Shown here one piece after another: positions 9,003 to 16,949 of a DNA stretch of 64,000 bases. The DNA comes from CAVOAK01 sp963664465 (lineage in GTDB: Bacteria > Pseudomonadota > Alphaproteobacteria > UBA8366 > CAVOAK01): assembly GCA_963664465.2 (NCBI GenBank), contig CAXXSU010000004.1, positions 186,001 through 250,000 on the forward strand, written 5' to 3'. The notes below the pieces were generated by a model. It worked only from the letters and a program-made list of their open reading frames with translations. It ran no database searches and was not told the origin of the DNA. Both the position numbers and the translations under genes were made by a program. Within the stretch, counting starts at the first letter, position 1. The number at the start of each line of letters is the position of its first letter.

Positions 9003-9212
9003 ATGAACAGCAGCTCAAGCGCCCAGAACGCAGCGAAAATCGGGAACACGGTTGATCAAACCGAAGCATCGCACTGGTCGGAACGGCGCGTGCGGGAATT
9101 TCTCGCAACTCGAACGCCCGACCGCTGGCTTATGGGACTTCTCGCTTTCGCCTTCTCGCTGCTCCTTCTCATCCGACTAAATCCGCAATTGCTCAGTGCA
9201 ATGTTCGGATGA
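9003..9212 (+). CDS. small membrane protein, second gene of the psp operon
   Basis: A 69-residue ORF starting at ATG 9003, ten bases after a strong AAGGAGG ribosome binding site (8987-8993). The N-terminal 40 residues are polar; one helix follows (about residues 44-60, MGLLAFAFSLLLLIRL). It lies between the 50-residue ORF and pspA in the sigma-54-driven transcript. The upstream frame is open to 8760, but the Shine-Dalgarno site fixes the start. No homologue is recognised; a partner of PspA, PspB or PspC at the membrane is plausible from context only. Confidence 0.72.
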   Translation: MNSSSSAQNAAKIGNTVDQTEASHWSERRVREFLATRTPDRWLMGLLAFAFSLLLLIRLNPQLLSAMFG

Positions 9213-9255
9213 TCGGGACGGCAAAGCAAACAACCACTCAGAAAAGGACATAATC

Positions 9256-9939
9256 ATGGGAATATTCTCGCGACTGACCGACATCGTAAATTCCAACCTC
9301 AGCGCCTTGCTCGACCGCGCTGAAGAACCGGAGAAAATGATTCGATTCATCATCCAGGAGATGGAGGATACACTGGTCGAAGTCCGCACTACGGCGGCCC
9401 GAACGATCGCCGAAAAGAAGGAAAACAGCCGCAAGCTCACGCGCTTGGAAGAAGCGCAAGCAGAGTGGCAACGCAAGGCGGAATTGGCCCTCAGCAAGGA
9501 CCGCGAGGATCTCGCCAAAGGTGCGCTCGTCGAGAGGGCGCGACTAGCCGATGCAGCCAAGCTGCTGGCAGACGAACTATTGCAGATCGACGCGGCGTTG
9601 ACGCAACACGACGACGACGTGGCTAAGCTGCAAAGCAAATTGTCCGAGGCGAAGGCCAAGCAGAAGTCCATACAGACCCGCCACGAAACTGCCAATTCAA
9701 GGCTGCGCGTGCGTCGCCAGTTGTTCGACAAACGCATCGAAGAGTCGTTCGCCAGGTTTGAACAGGTCGAAAAAAAGCTGGACGAAGTCGAAGGCGAGGT
9801 GGAAGCCTATGATCTTGGACGCCGACGGACCCTGGTTGAGGAGTTTTCGGACCTTGAGGCGGAGGACGCTGTGGAAGAGGAACTCACCGCGCTAAAGACC
9901 CGGCTCGCAAAACGTAGGCCAACAGGAGGACAGTCCTAA
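9256..9939 (+). CDS. pspA: phage shock protein A
   Basis: A 227-residue PspA/IM30 family protein: an N-terminal amphipathic helix (MGIFSRLTDIVNSNLSAL) followed by long coiled coils, with the signature EEPEKMIRFIIQEME at about residues 24-38. In the known system PspA binds PspF under rest and, on loss of membrane integrity, oligomerises at the inner membrane to limit proton leakage. The frame is open further upstream, but the start at 9256 gives the canonical N-terminus. pspB follows after three bases. Confidence 0.95.
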   Translation: MGIFSRLTDIVNSNLSALLDRAEEPEKMIRFIIQEMEDTLVEVRTTAARTIAEKKENSRKLTRLEEAQAEWQRKAELALSKDREDLAKGALVERARLADAAKLLADELLQIDAALTQHDDDVAKLQSKLSEAKAKQKSIQTRHETANSRLRVRRQLFDKRIEESFARFEQVEKKLDEVEGEVEAYDLGRRRTLVEEFSDLEAEDAVEEELTALKTRLAKRRPTGGQS

Positions 9940-9942
9940 CTC

Positions 9943-10176
9943 ATGGACATCTTAGAATTCCTGTTCGTACCGATCATTCTTGTTCTCGTGGTGGTCCTTC
10001 CGTGCTGGATAATTTTCCACAGTGTAACTCGTTGGCGGACGGCGAAGGTCCTGTCGGCCGATGACGAGAAGATATTGTCAGAACTTTGGGAGAATGCGGC
10101 GAAGATGGAAAGTCGCATCAACTCGCTGGAGCGCATTCTCGACGCCGAAGCGCCCGAGTGGAGGTCCAAGGTATGA
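9943..10176 (+). CDS. pspB: phage shock protein B
   Basis: A 77-residue PspB: an N-terminal transmembrane helix (about residues 5-25, LFVPIILVLVVVLPCWIIFH), then a basic segment and a leucine-zipper-like amphipathic helix ending in RINSLERILDAEAPEWR, which is diagnostic for PspB. It works with PspC as the membrane sensor that draws PspA away from PspF. Its stop overlaps the pspC start (ATGA). Confidence 0.93.
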   Translation: MDILEFLFVPIILVLVVVLPCWIIFHSVTRWRTAKVLSADDEKILSELWENAAKMESRINSLERILDAEAPEWRSKV

Positions 10177-10574
10177 ATCGCGCTGAGTCAGCCGGTCAGC
10201 GGAGCCGCAGCAGGCTTTACCGAATCCCAGCCCGCGGCAGGGTTATGGGGGTCTGTGCCGGCATTGCCGACTACCTGGGGATTAACATTCTTTTCGCACG
10301 GATTGTCGCAATTATCTGTCTGATCAGCTTTCCCGTTGCAACGTTGATCGGCTATTTTTTAGCCGGCCTGTTATTGGATGAAATGCCGGAGCACCTATTC
10401 ACAAGTCACGAAGAGGAAGTATTCTGGCGCGGCGTGCGAACCGATCCGGCGACAACCTGCCGGTCGCAAAATCACAAATTTCGTGAACTAGAGCAGCGTT
10501 TGCGCAAACTCGAGGCCTATATCACATCCGCTGAGTTTGAACTCCACCGCGAAATCAGCAATCTCGAAAGCTGA
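10173..10574 (+). CDS. pspC: phage shock protein C
   Basis: A 133-residue PspC. It has the PspC domain signature (LYRIPARGRVMGVCAGIADYLG, about residues 16-37, here quoted in two parts: LYRIPARGRV and MGVCAGIADYLG), a transmembrane helix (about residues 45-68), and a C-terminal coiled coil (FRELEQRLRKLEAYITS). ATG 10173 overlaps the pspB stop, which fixes the start although the frame is open upstream. With PspB it signals envelope stress to PspA. No further psp gene is seen downstream. Confidence 0.92.
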   Translation: MNRAESAGQRSRSRLYRIPARGRVMGVCAGIADYLGINILFARIVAIICLISFPVATLIGYFLAGLLLDEMPEHLFTSHEEEVFWRGVRTDPATTCRSQNHKFRELEQRLRKLEAYITSAEFELHREISNLES

Positions 10575-10649
10575 TGTTTGTGGCGCGCTACGTGGCAACA
10601 ATATTGTCGTCATTCACTCGGACCATGGCCGACCGACCGACACGACGAA

Positions 10650-10874
10650 CTATTCCCAATCTTGCGTGATGACTTCGGTGATTACATAGCCGCGCCAAGG
10701 CGGGTAGCGTTGCTCGATTATGCTGCGAGCCTCATCTTCATCATGGGCTCTGATGTCGAACCAGTGGATGTCGGCCCAATCGTCGCTCAGATCCGAATGG
10801 TGTTCATGAATTTCAACAAGGGATCGAACCTCCTTGTTGTAAACGCCGATTTCGTATGTTTTTCGTTCTATCAT
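10650..10874 (-). CDS. conserved-looking small acidic protein, unknown function
   Basis: A 74-residue soluble ORF preceded by GGAGG about ten bases before the ATG. It is rich in acidic residues and aromatics (DDWADIHWFDIRA, PPWRGYVITEV) in an orderly pattern that suggests a small alpha/beta domain, and codon use is like that of neighbouring genes. It lies convergent to the psp operon. I do not recognise the family, and no function is assigned. Confidence 0.65.
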   Translation of the reverse strand: MIERKTYEIGVYNKEVRSLVEIHEHHSDLSDDWADIHWFDIRAHDEDEARSIIEQRYPPWRGYVITEVITQDWE

Positions 10875-11009
10875 CCGGCGGCCTCCCGGCCACTCATGCG
10901 ACCCTATCGCAAGTCTATGCTGACATGCCTACACCATTCGCATTGGCGCAATTCAACCACAACTCTTGGTATTCCTCAATTATGACGTTCGGGGAAGGAG
11001 TATGCTTCC

Positions 11010-11977
11010 CTAATACCGCGACAAGCGCTCTGTGAGAAGGGCAAAATATCCTTCGGCATCCACCTTATTGATCACCTGACAGTTGGGTTCTGCGTCCGTA
11101 ACCCGCCACCAATCAGCAACGGTTTCGCCCATCGTCAACTCGGAGGTTGTTTCTACGGCGACGGCAACGGTCCTGCCGGCACGGTCCTGCCGGCAAACAG
11201 ATTTGGTTGAATAATGTTAGCGATCACGCAGGGATCGTGCAGCGGACCACCGGGTCCACCGAACTTCTCGATGTTGTATCTGCCGTAGGAATCCACCATT
11301 TCAACAACATTCCGGGCAACGGTTGACTGCAGAGCGTCGATTGCCGCCATACGCTCTGGCGTCGCAAGCGCCTGATATGTTGCATCAAGTCCGAACATCG
11401 TGAGATCAACCCCGGACTCAAACACGATCTGGGCCGCATGAGGGTCAACGAAGATGTTGAACTCGGCCGCTGGCGTCACGCTTCCCGGACCGAGCGCAGC
11501 GCCGCCCATCAACACAATCTCGGCAATTCCCGAAACAATGAGTGGCTCCTTGACCAGGGCCAGCGCGATGTTGGTCAGAGGTCCAATCGGGCACAGAGTA
11601 ATTTTTTCGTGCTCCGCGCCGAGGCAGCTCTCGATTAGAAAATCAACGGCATGCTGTGCCTGTAAGGGCATCGTCGGTTCCGCGAACTGCGCTGCACCTA
11701 AACCACTTTCGCCATGGGACGACTTGGCGCCATAGGGCGGATGCAGTATCGGCCGCTCGCAACCGGCAAAGACTCGAACATCGGTGTGCCCGGCCAACTC
11801 GCAAACACGCCTCGCATTGGCCTGCGTCATTTCCAACGGCACGTTGCCGGCGACGCAGGTAATCCCACGCAGCTCAATTTCATCGGGCGATGCAAGCGCC
11901 AGGAGGATGGCAACAGCGTCGTCCACACCTGGGTCGCAGTCAATTATGATGGGACGCGGCACTTGGTCTTGCGGCAT
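11010..11977 (-). pseudogene. nucleoside hydrolase, frameshifted near the C-terminus
   Basis: A ribonucleoside hydrolase of the IunH/RihB family. The Ca-binding DPGVDDAVAILLAL motif lies at about residues 11-24, and VLMGGA and FNIFVDPHAA are intact. The frame stops at 11153 after 274 residues, short of the about 315 usual. A perfect 14-bp tandem duplication (11167-11194) causes this: removing one copy restores a typical tail (ETTSELTMGETVADWWRVTD and so on) ending at a stop at 11010. The normal enzyme would hydrolyse inosine, uridine or related nucleosides. The truncated form keeps the main metal site but loses the final helix and substrate-capping segment. Confidence 0.88.
11167..11194. repeat. 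14-bp perfect tandem duplication
   Basis: Two perfect adjacent copies of ACGGTCCTGCCGGC (11167-11180 and 11181-11194). The unit length is not a multiple of three, so the second copy shifts the nucleoside hydrolase frame. Loss of one copy by slippage would restore the gene. Confidence 0.95.
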
Positions 11978-12165
11978 GGATGAGGCCCTTCAAGGTCAGC
12001 GACGGACTGTCAATGCCGCTGCCAGGTCGGTCGTCGCAGCAAGCCGTTGCTCAACGCAGAGAAATCGCTGACATTATGCAGACAGACATATAGCACATGG
12101 ATCGGCGTGACTTTTGCGTCTAACGATTGCCCCGGTGCCGCACTGCAGCAAAGAAAGATTTTGGC

Positions 12166-13194
12166 ATGGCCGTATTTTCATCCCCCCACTTCGATGGCCA
12201 TGAGCAAGTCGTGTATTGCCACGACAACGCGAGCGACCTGCAGGCAATCATCGCAATCCACAACACTTCACGTGGACCCTCGCTTGGCGGATGCCGAATG
12301 TGGCCCTACGAAACGGAGGAGATGGCATTAACGGACGTGCTGCGGCTCTCCCGAGGCATGACGTACAAGTCTGCATTGGCCGATCTCCCCTACGGCGGCG
12401 GAAAATCGGTGATCCTTGGCGACCCCGATCAGGACAAGAACAAGGCGCTATTCGAAGCTCTGGGGCGCTTTGTCCACTCGCTGGGCGGACGCTACATCGT
12501 TGCCGAGGACGTCGGCACGACGCCGGACGACATGGCGGTCATCGGAACCATGACGCCGCATGTTGCTGGGCTCGAAGGCGGCAGCGGTGATCCTTCACCC
12601 GCAACTGCATGGGGTATCTTCGTGGGTATGAGATCAGCCATTCACGAGCAATTGCAACGCGAGAGTTTCGCAGGACTGCGCGTTGCCGTTCAAGGTCTTG
12701 GAAACGTCGGTTTTGAGCTCTGCCGGCTGCTGCATGACGCCGGCGCGCAACTTTCAGTAAGCGACCTAGAAGATTCAACGGTCGAACGGGCAGTCGAGCA
12801 ATTTAATGCGCAACCAGTTTCGCTAGAGGCTATTTATGGCCTCGATGTGGACGTCTTTGCACCATGTGCCCTCGGTTCAATTCTCAACGATCAGACGATC
12901 GCCATCATGAAGGCTCAAGTCATCGCCGGCTCAGCAAACAACCAACTCGCTGAGGACCGCCATGGCGAAGCGCTGATGCAGGCCGGAAAGCTCTACGCGC
13001 CCGACTATCTCATCAACGCCGGCGGCGTGATCAACATATCCTATGAGGGACCATCCTATGACCGGGACGTTGCATTTGCTCACGTTGCACGAATCGAAGA
13101 AACCTTGACCGAGGTATTCCATCGCGCAAAGTCTGAGAATATTGCGACCAGCGTAGCCGCCGACCGTATCGCCGAAGAGCGATTCCAAGGGTAG
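12166..13194 (+). CDS. Glu/Leu/Phe/Val dehydrogenase, leucine dehydrogenase-like
   Basis: A 342-residue amino-acid dehydrogenase that deaminates branched-chain amino acids to 2-oxo acids with NAD. Family features are RGPSLGGCRMWPYE, the catalytic-lysine region ADLPYGGGKSVI (about residues 75-86), GRYIVAEDVGT, and the Rossmann motif VQGLGNVGFELCRLL near residue 178. The length matches leucine/valine dehydrogenase rather than the longer glutamate dehydrogenase. ATG 12166 gives the normal N-terminus, although the frame is open to 12127. A regulator gene follows 56 bases downstream and putA converges, so the block looks like amino-acid catabolism. Confidence 0.88.
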   Translation: MAVFSSPHFDGHEQVVYCHDNASDLQAIIAIHNTSRGPSLGGCRMWPYETEEMALTDVLRLSRGMTYKSALADLPYGGGKSVILGDPDQDKNKALFEALGRFVHSLGGRYIVAEDVGTTPDDMAVIGTMTPHVAGLEGGSGDPSPATAWGIFVGMRSAIHEQLQRESFAGLRVAVQGLGNVGFELCRLLHDAGAQLSVSDLEDSTVERAVEQFNAQPVSLEAIYGLDVDVFAPCALGSILNDQTIAIMKAQVIAGSANNQLAEDRHGEALMQAGKLYAPDYLINAGGVINISYEGPSYDRDVAFAHVARIEETLTEVFHRAKSENIATSVAADRIAEERFQG

Positions 13195-13250
13195 GGTGTG
13201 AGGATATCGGGTTTTCTACTTGATTTGTGAAGTTGAGATTGAAGGCGAGC

Positions 13251-13604
13251 ATGGCGGAACTTGAAGAGAAGGTGCCGCGGGACCAATCCGACGCGCCTCC
13301 ACTCGACAAAGATCAAACGGCGATGTTAGCGGAGCTGTTCCGCCTTCTCGGCGACACAAGCCGACTTCGAATCGTCATGTCATGCTTGGCGCAGGCAAAA
13401 TCCGTTACCGAGATTTCAAACTCGCTTGGGTTGTCGCAGTCGCTCGTCAGTCACCACCTACGCCTGTTGAGAGGCGCTCGATTGGTTCGTCGTGAGCGGC
13501 GTGGAAAACAGGCCTTCTATAGCGCGGACGATGACCATGTGCGCCGTGTCGTCGCCGATCTAGCGCAGCACGTTTTGGAGCCGGTAGATGAAGATGAGCA
13601 ATAA
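13251..13604 (+). CDS. ArsR/SmtB-family regulator with a zinc alpha-5 site
   Basis: A 117-residue winged-helix regulator. The recognition region is TEISNSLGLSQSLVSHHLRLL (about residues 53-73; key residues S62, Q63, V66, H68, H69). The arsenic-type ELCVCD motif is missing. Instead the last helix carries D94-x-H96-x10-H107-x2-E110, the same arrangement as the SmtB alpha-5 zinc site, so I infer a zinc- or cobalt-responsive repressor. ATG 13251 has a GAAGGCGAG ribosome site; an upstream GTG at 13227 is the alternative. Its target is not evident; no zinc exporter lies next to it, and the nearest CDF gene is 44 kb away in this window. Confidence 0.82.
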   Translation: MAELEEKVPRDQSDAPPLDKDQTAMLAELFRLLGDTSRLRIVMSCLAQAKSVTEISNSLGLSQSLVSHHLRLLRGARLVRRERRGKQAFYSADDDHVRRVVADLAQHVLEPVDEDEQ

Positions 13605-13619
13605 AAATCGGCCCTGCCG

Positions 13620-16600
13620 CTAGGTTGACGGCTCATCGGCAAGGGAAATAAGCGCCGCGTTTCCGCCGGCCGCCGTCGTATCTATGCTGAGCGTTCGTTC
13701 GGTTGCAAAGCGGTGCAGATAACGCGGTCCTCCGGCCTTCGGACCGGTTCCCGACAGTCCCTCGCCGCCAAAGGGCTGTACGCCAACGACAGCACCGATC
13801 TGGTTGCGATTTACGTAGGTATTTCCAACCCGGAGTTTTTTCTGAATCGCGCGTGCAGTAGCTTCGATGCGGCTGTGAATCGATGCTGTCAGGCCGAATC
13901 CAGTGTCGTTTATGGCGTCGATGACATAGTCCAGACGATCGGCGGCGAAGCGCACGATGTGCAGGACGGGACCAAAGATCTCGCGATCCAGGCCTCCGAT
14001 TGCGTCGATCTCGTATGCTCTTGGCGCAAAGAACAAGCCATGCTCGGCGCCCCCAGACAATCTGGCTTCGCCGACCAGCCGGCCGGCCCGCACCATGCGC
14101 TGCGAATGTGCCCGCAGCATAGTGCGCGCATCTTCGTCAATCACGGGGCCGACATCTGTCGACAGCAGACCTGGATCACCGACGTTGAGTTCCGCCATCG
14201 CACCGGTCAACATCTCGATCGTCCTGTCCGCGACATCCTCTTGCAGAAAGAGCACGCGCAAGGCAGAGCAACGCTGTCCGGCCGAACGGAAAGCGGAGAC
14301 CAGTGCATCGCGAACCACCTGTTCGGGAAGCGCCGAGGAGTCGACGATCATCGCATTCTGACCGCCGGTCTCGGCGATAAATGGAATGATCGGCCCATCC
14401 CGGTCGGCAAGCGATCGGTTTATTGCCCGCGCGGTTTCAATCGATCCGGTGAAGGCGACACCCGCAATACGCTGGTCGCCTACGAGCAGTGCGCCAACTC
14501 CCGGACCATCCCCCGGCAACAACTGAAGAACGTCCCCTGGAATGCCCGCCTGCTGCAGCAAGTCAATGGCGGCTGCCGCGATGAGCGGTGTCTGCTCGGC
14601 TGGTTTCGCGACGACAGCGTTGCCAGCCGCAAGCGCCGCTGCAACTTGGCCGGTGAAGATCGCCAATGGAAAATTCCACGGGCTGACACAGGCGAAGACG
14701 CCCCGCCCGGCCATCGCAATTTCGTTGCGCTCGCCGGTCGGGCCAGGCAAATCTTCGGCAGCCGCAAAATCGATCCGGGCGCGAACCGCGTAGTAACGGA
14801 GGAAATCAACAGACTCGCGGATTTCCATGACCGCGTCGGCAATCGTTTTGCCAGCCTCGCGTACACACATGGCCATCAGTCGCGCCCGGTGTGTTTCGAA
14901 GAGCGCGGCTGCGCGTTCGAAAACCAATGCCCGCTGTTCCGCGGATGTCGCATTCCAATCCGGTTGTGCCGACTGTGCGCGAGAAATCGCGACTTCAACC
15001 TGGTCGGCAGTAGCCCAGCTTGCTTGGCCAACCACACATCGACGATCTGCGGGATCGTAAAGCGGCACGGCCTTGCCCGCCTCAATTACGCCCCCGATCA
15101 CGGGATCGGCGCGCCATTCCTCACCAAGACCCCGATTCATTTCTGCGACAAGCGATTCCACCGCCTCAGCTTCGGCTAAGTCGACACCGGTCGAATTCTG
15201 TCGCTGGTCGCCAAACAGGTCGCGCGGCAGTGGGATCTTGGGATGGGGCAGCGCATCGAGCGCCTCTGCACGCTCGATCGGATCGGCAATGATCTCATCG
15301 ACCGGCAACGTTTCATCAACGATGCGATTCACGAAGGATGTGTTGGCGCCGTTTTCGAGCAGCCGTCGAACGAGATAGGACAACAAATCTTCGTGGCTAC
15401 CGACGGGCGCATAAATCCGGCAGGCGATGCCGGGGCCACGGTCGCCGACCACCTGATCGTATAGGGCCTCGCCCATGCCATGCAGCCGTTGGCACTCAAA
15501 ATCGCTGCGATCACCAGCGAGTTCTAAAATTGCTGCGAGTGAGTGCGCATTGTGGGTAGCAAGTTGCGGATAGAGACTGTCGCCGGCAGCGAACAGGCGC
15601 GCGGCACAAGCAAGATAGGAAACATCGGTCGAGAGCTTGCGCGTAAATACAGGATAGCTGTCGTACCCACCTTCCTGAGTGCGTTTGATTTCGCTGTCCC
15701 AGTACGCGCCCTTGACGAGCCGCACCAGCAGCCTTCGCCGGCTCTGTACGGCAAGTTCGCTCAGCCAATCGATGACGGGAAGCGCGCGCTTCTGGTAGGC
15801 TTGAACCGCCAGTCCGAACCCCTCCCAACCGCGAAGTTTGGGGTCACTAAAGACAGCTTCAAACACCTCGAGTGTAAGATCGGTACGATCGGCTTCCTCG
15901 GCGTCGACGGTTAGACCGATATCGGCGTCTTTAGCCTGCTCAGCCAACGCCGCGAGCCTCGCAACCAACTCACGCAACACACTGTCGCGCTGCGCAAATT
16001 CAAAGCGCGGATGAAGGGCTGACAATTTGACTGATATGCCCGGACCCTCGATCGCTCCGACGCCCTTTGAGGCTTCACCGATAGCCGAGATCGCGCCGAC
16101 ATATGCATTGTAGTAGCGCTCGGCATCAGCGGCGGTGTAGGCGGCCTCCCCGAGCATGTCGTATGAGTAGCGGTATCGACGCGCCTCAAACTCGCCCGCA
16201 CGTTGCAGCGCTTCATCGATGGTGCGGCCCATCACGAACTGACGTCCGAGAATTCGCATCGCCTGAACCAGCGCTTGGCGTATCACCGGCTCGCCGCTAC
16301 GCGTGACAAGCTGTCTGACTAGCCCCATGAAGCCGACGGCAGCATCCCCGCCCTCGGACCGTGCGTCGAGCTCGATAACCCGACCGGTCAGCATCAACGC
16401 CCATGTCGAAGCATTGACAAAAAGCGAGTCCGAGGTCCCGACATGTTCCTCCCAATTTGCGGCCAGGATCTTATCCTTGATGAGCAGATCGGCGGTTTCG
16501 GCGTCGGGAATTCTCAGCAGCGCTTCAGCCAGGCACATCAAGGCTACGCCCTCGCTGGTTGAAAGCTCGTATTGCTGCAAGAAGGCGTCGATGCCACTCG

Positions 16601-16799
16601 CCTCAAGGCGTCTGCGGCGTGTCTCAACAACCAGTTCGCGAGCTGTAACGGCGATGCGCTCAAGGGCGTCGGGCGCGAACCGTGCCTCTGCGATCCTCTC
16701 TGCAACGCAGGCTGATTCGTCCATACGATAGGCCGCACGAACCTTTGCCCGCAAAGCTGAGCATTTCGGGACGCTGAATTTGAACCGTGTGGGCTTCAT
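13620..16799 (-). CDS. putA: PutA: proline dehydrogenase / L-glutamate-semialdehyde dehydrogenase
   Basis: A fused 1059-residue enzyme that oxidises proline to glutamate in two steps (FAD, then NAD). The proline dehydrogenase barrel covers about residues 70-480, with VKGAYWDSEIK and a YAPVGSHEDLLSYLVRRLLENGA-like tail. The aldehyde dehydrogenase covers about residues 540-1040, with the SPWNFPLAIFTGQ motif, the catalytic cysteine in SAGQRCSALRVL, and the oxyanion region ETGGQNAM. It has no N-terminal ribbon-helix-helix DNA-binding domain, so it is not autoregulatory. ATG 16799 is preferred over 16814 because GAGGCGCGTC precedes it. It ends convergently 15 bases from the SmtB-like gene. Confidence 0.94.
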   Translation of the reverse strand: MKPTRFKFSVPKCSALRAKVRAAYRMDESACVAERIAEARFAPDALERIAVTARELVVETRRRRLEASGIDAFLQQYELSTSEGVALMCLAEALLRIPDAETADLLIKDKILAANWEEHVGTSDSLFVNASTWALMLTGRVIELDARSEGGDAAVGFMGLVRQLVTRSGEPVIRQALVQAMRILGRQFVMGRTIDEALQRAGEFEARRYRYSYDMLGEAAYTAADAERYYNAYVGAISAIGEASKGVGAIEGPGISVKLSALHPRFEFAQRDSVLRELVARLAALAEQAKDADIGLTVDAEEADRTDLTLEVFEAVFSDPKLRGWEGFGLAVQAYQKRALPVIDWLSELAVQSRRRLLVRLVKGAYWDSEIKRTQEGGYDSYPVFTRKLSTDVSYLACAARLFAAGDSLYPQLATHNAHSLAAILELAGDRSDFECQRLHGMGEALYDQVVGDRGPGIACRIYAPVGSHEDLLSYLVRRLLENGANTSFVNRIVDETLPVDEIIADPIERAEALDALPHPKIPLPRDLFGDQRQNSTGVDLAEAEAVESLVAEMNRGLGEEWRADPVIGGVIEAGKAVPLYDPADRRCVVGQASWATADQVEVAISRAQSAQPDWNATSAEQRALVFERAAALFETHRARLMAMCVREAGKTIADAVMEIRESVDFLRYYAVRARIDFAAAEDLPGPTGERNEIAMAGRGVFACVSPWNFPLAIFTGQVAAALAAGNAVVAKPAEQTPLIAAAAIDLLQQAGIPGDVLQLLPGDGPGVGALLVGDQRIAGVAFTGSIETARAINRSLADRDGPIIPFIAETGGQNAMIVDSSALPEQVVRDALVSAFRSAGQRCSALRVLFLQEDVADRTIEMLTGAMAELNVGDPGLLSTDVGPVIDEDARTMLRAHSQRMVRAGRLVGEARLSGGAEHGLFFAPRAYEIDAIGGLDREIFGPVLHIVRFAADRLDYVIDAINDTGFGLTASIHSRIEATARAIQKKLRVGNTYVNRNQIGAVVGVQPFGGEGLSGTGPKAGGPRYLHRFATERTLSIDTTAAGGNAALISLADEPST

Positions 16800-16949
16800 G
16801 ACGCGCCTCGCCATAGCAAGGAATATAGCGCGTCAGGCCGGCCTTCGCTCCGCCATTTCATTTCACGACTATTCAGCGAACGGTTTTCAGCACTGCTCAC
16901 GCGGCCTAAAGTGCGGTGGAATCAAGCACCTTCATCTGATCGTCACGCT

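Noticed and set aside
10986..11009. hairpin GGGAAG/CTTCCC as a terminator
   Set aside because: Short stem and no T-run on either strand; support is too weak to list.
13713..15179. 488-codon frame antisense to putA
   Set aside because: PutA motifs are intact on the other strand; the antisense product has no domain structure, a usual effect of high G+C.
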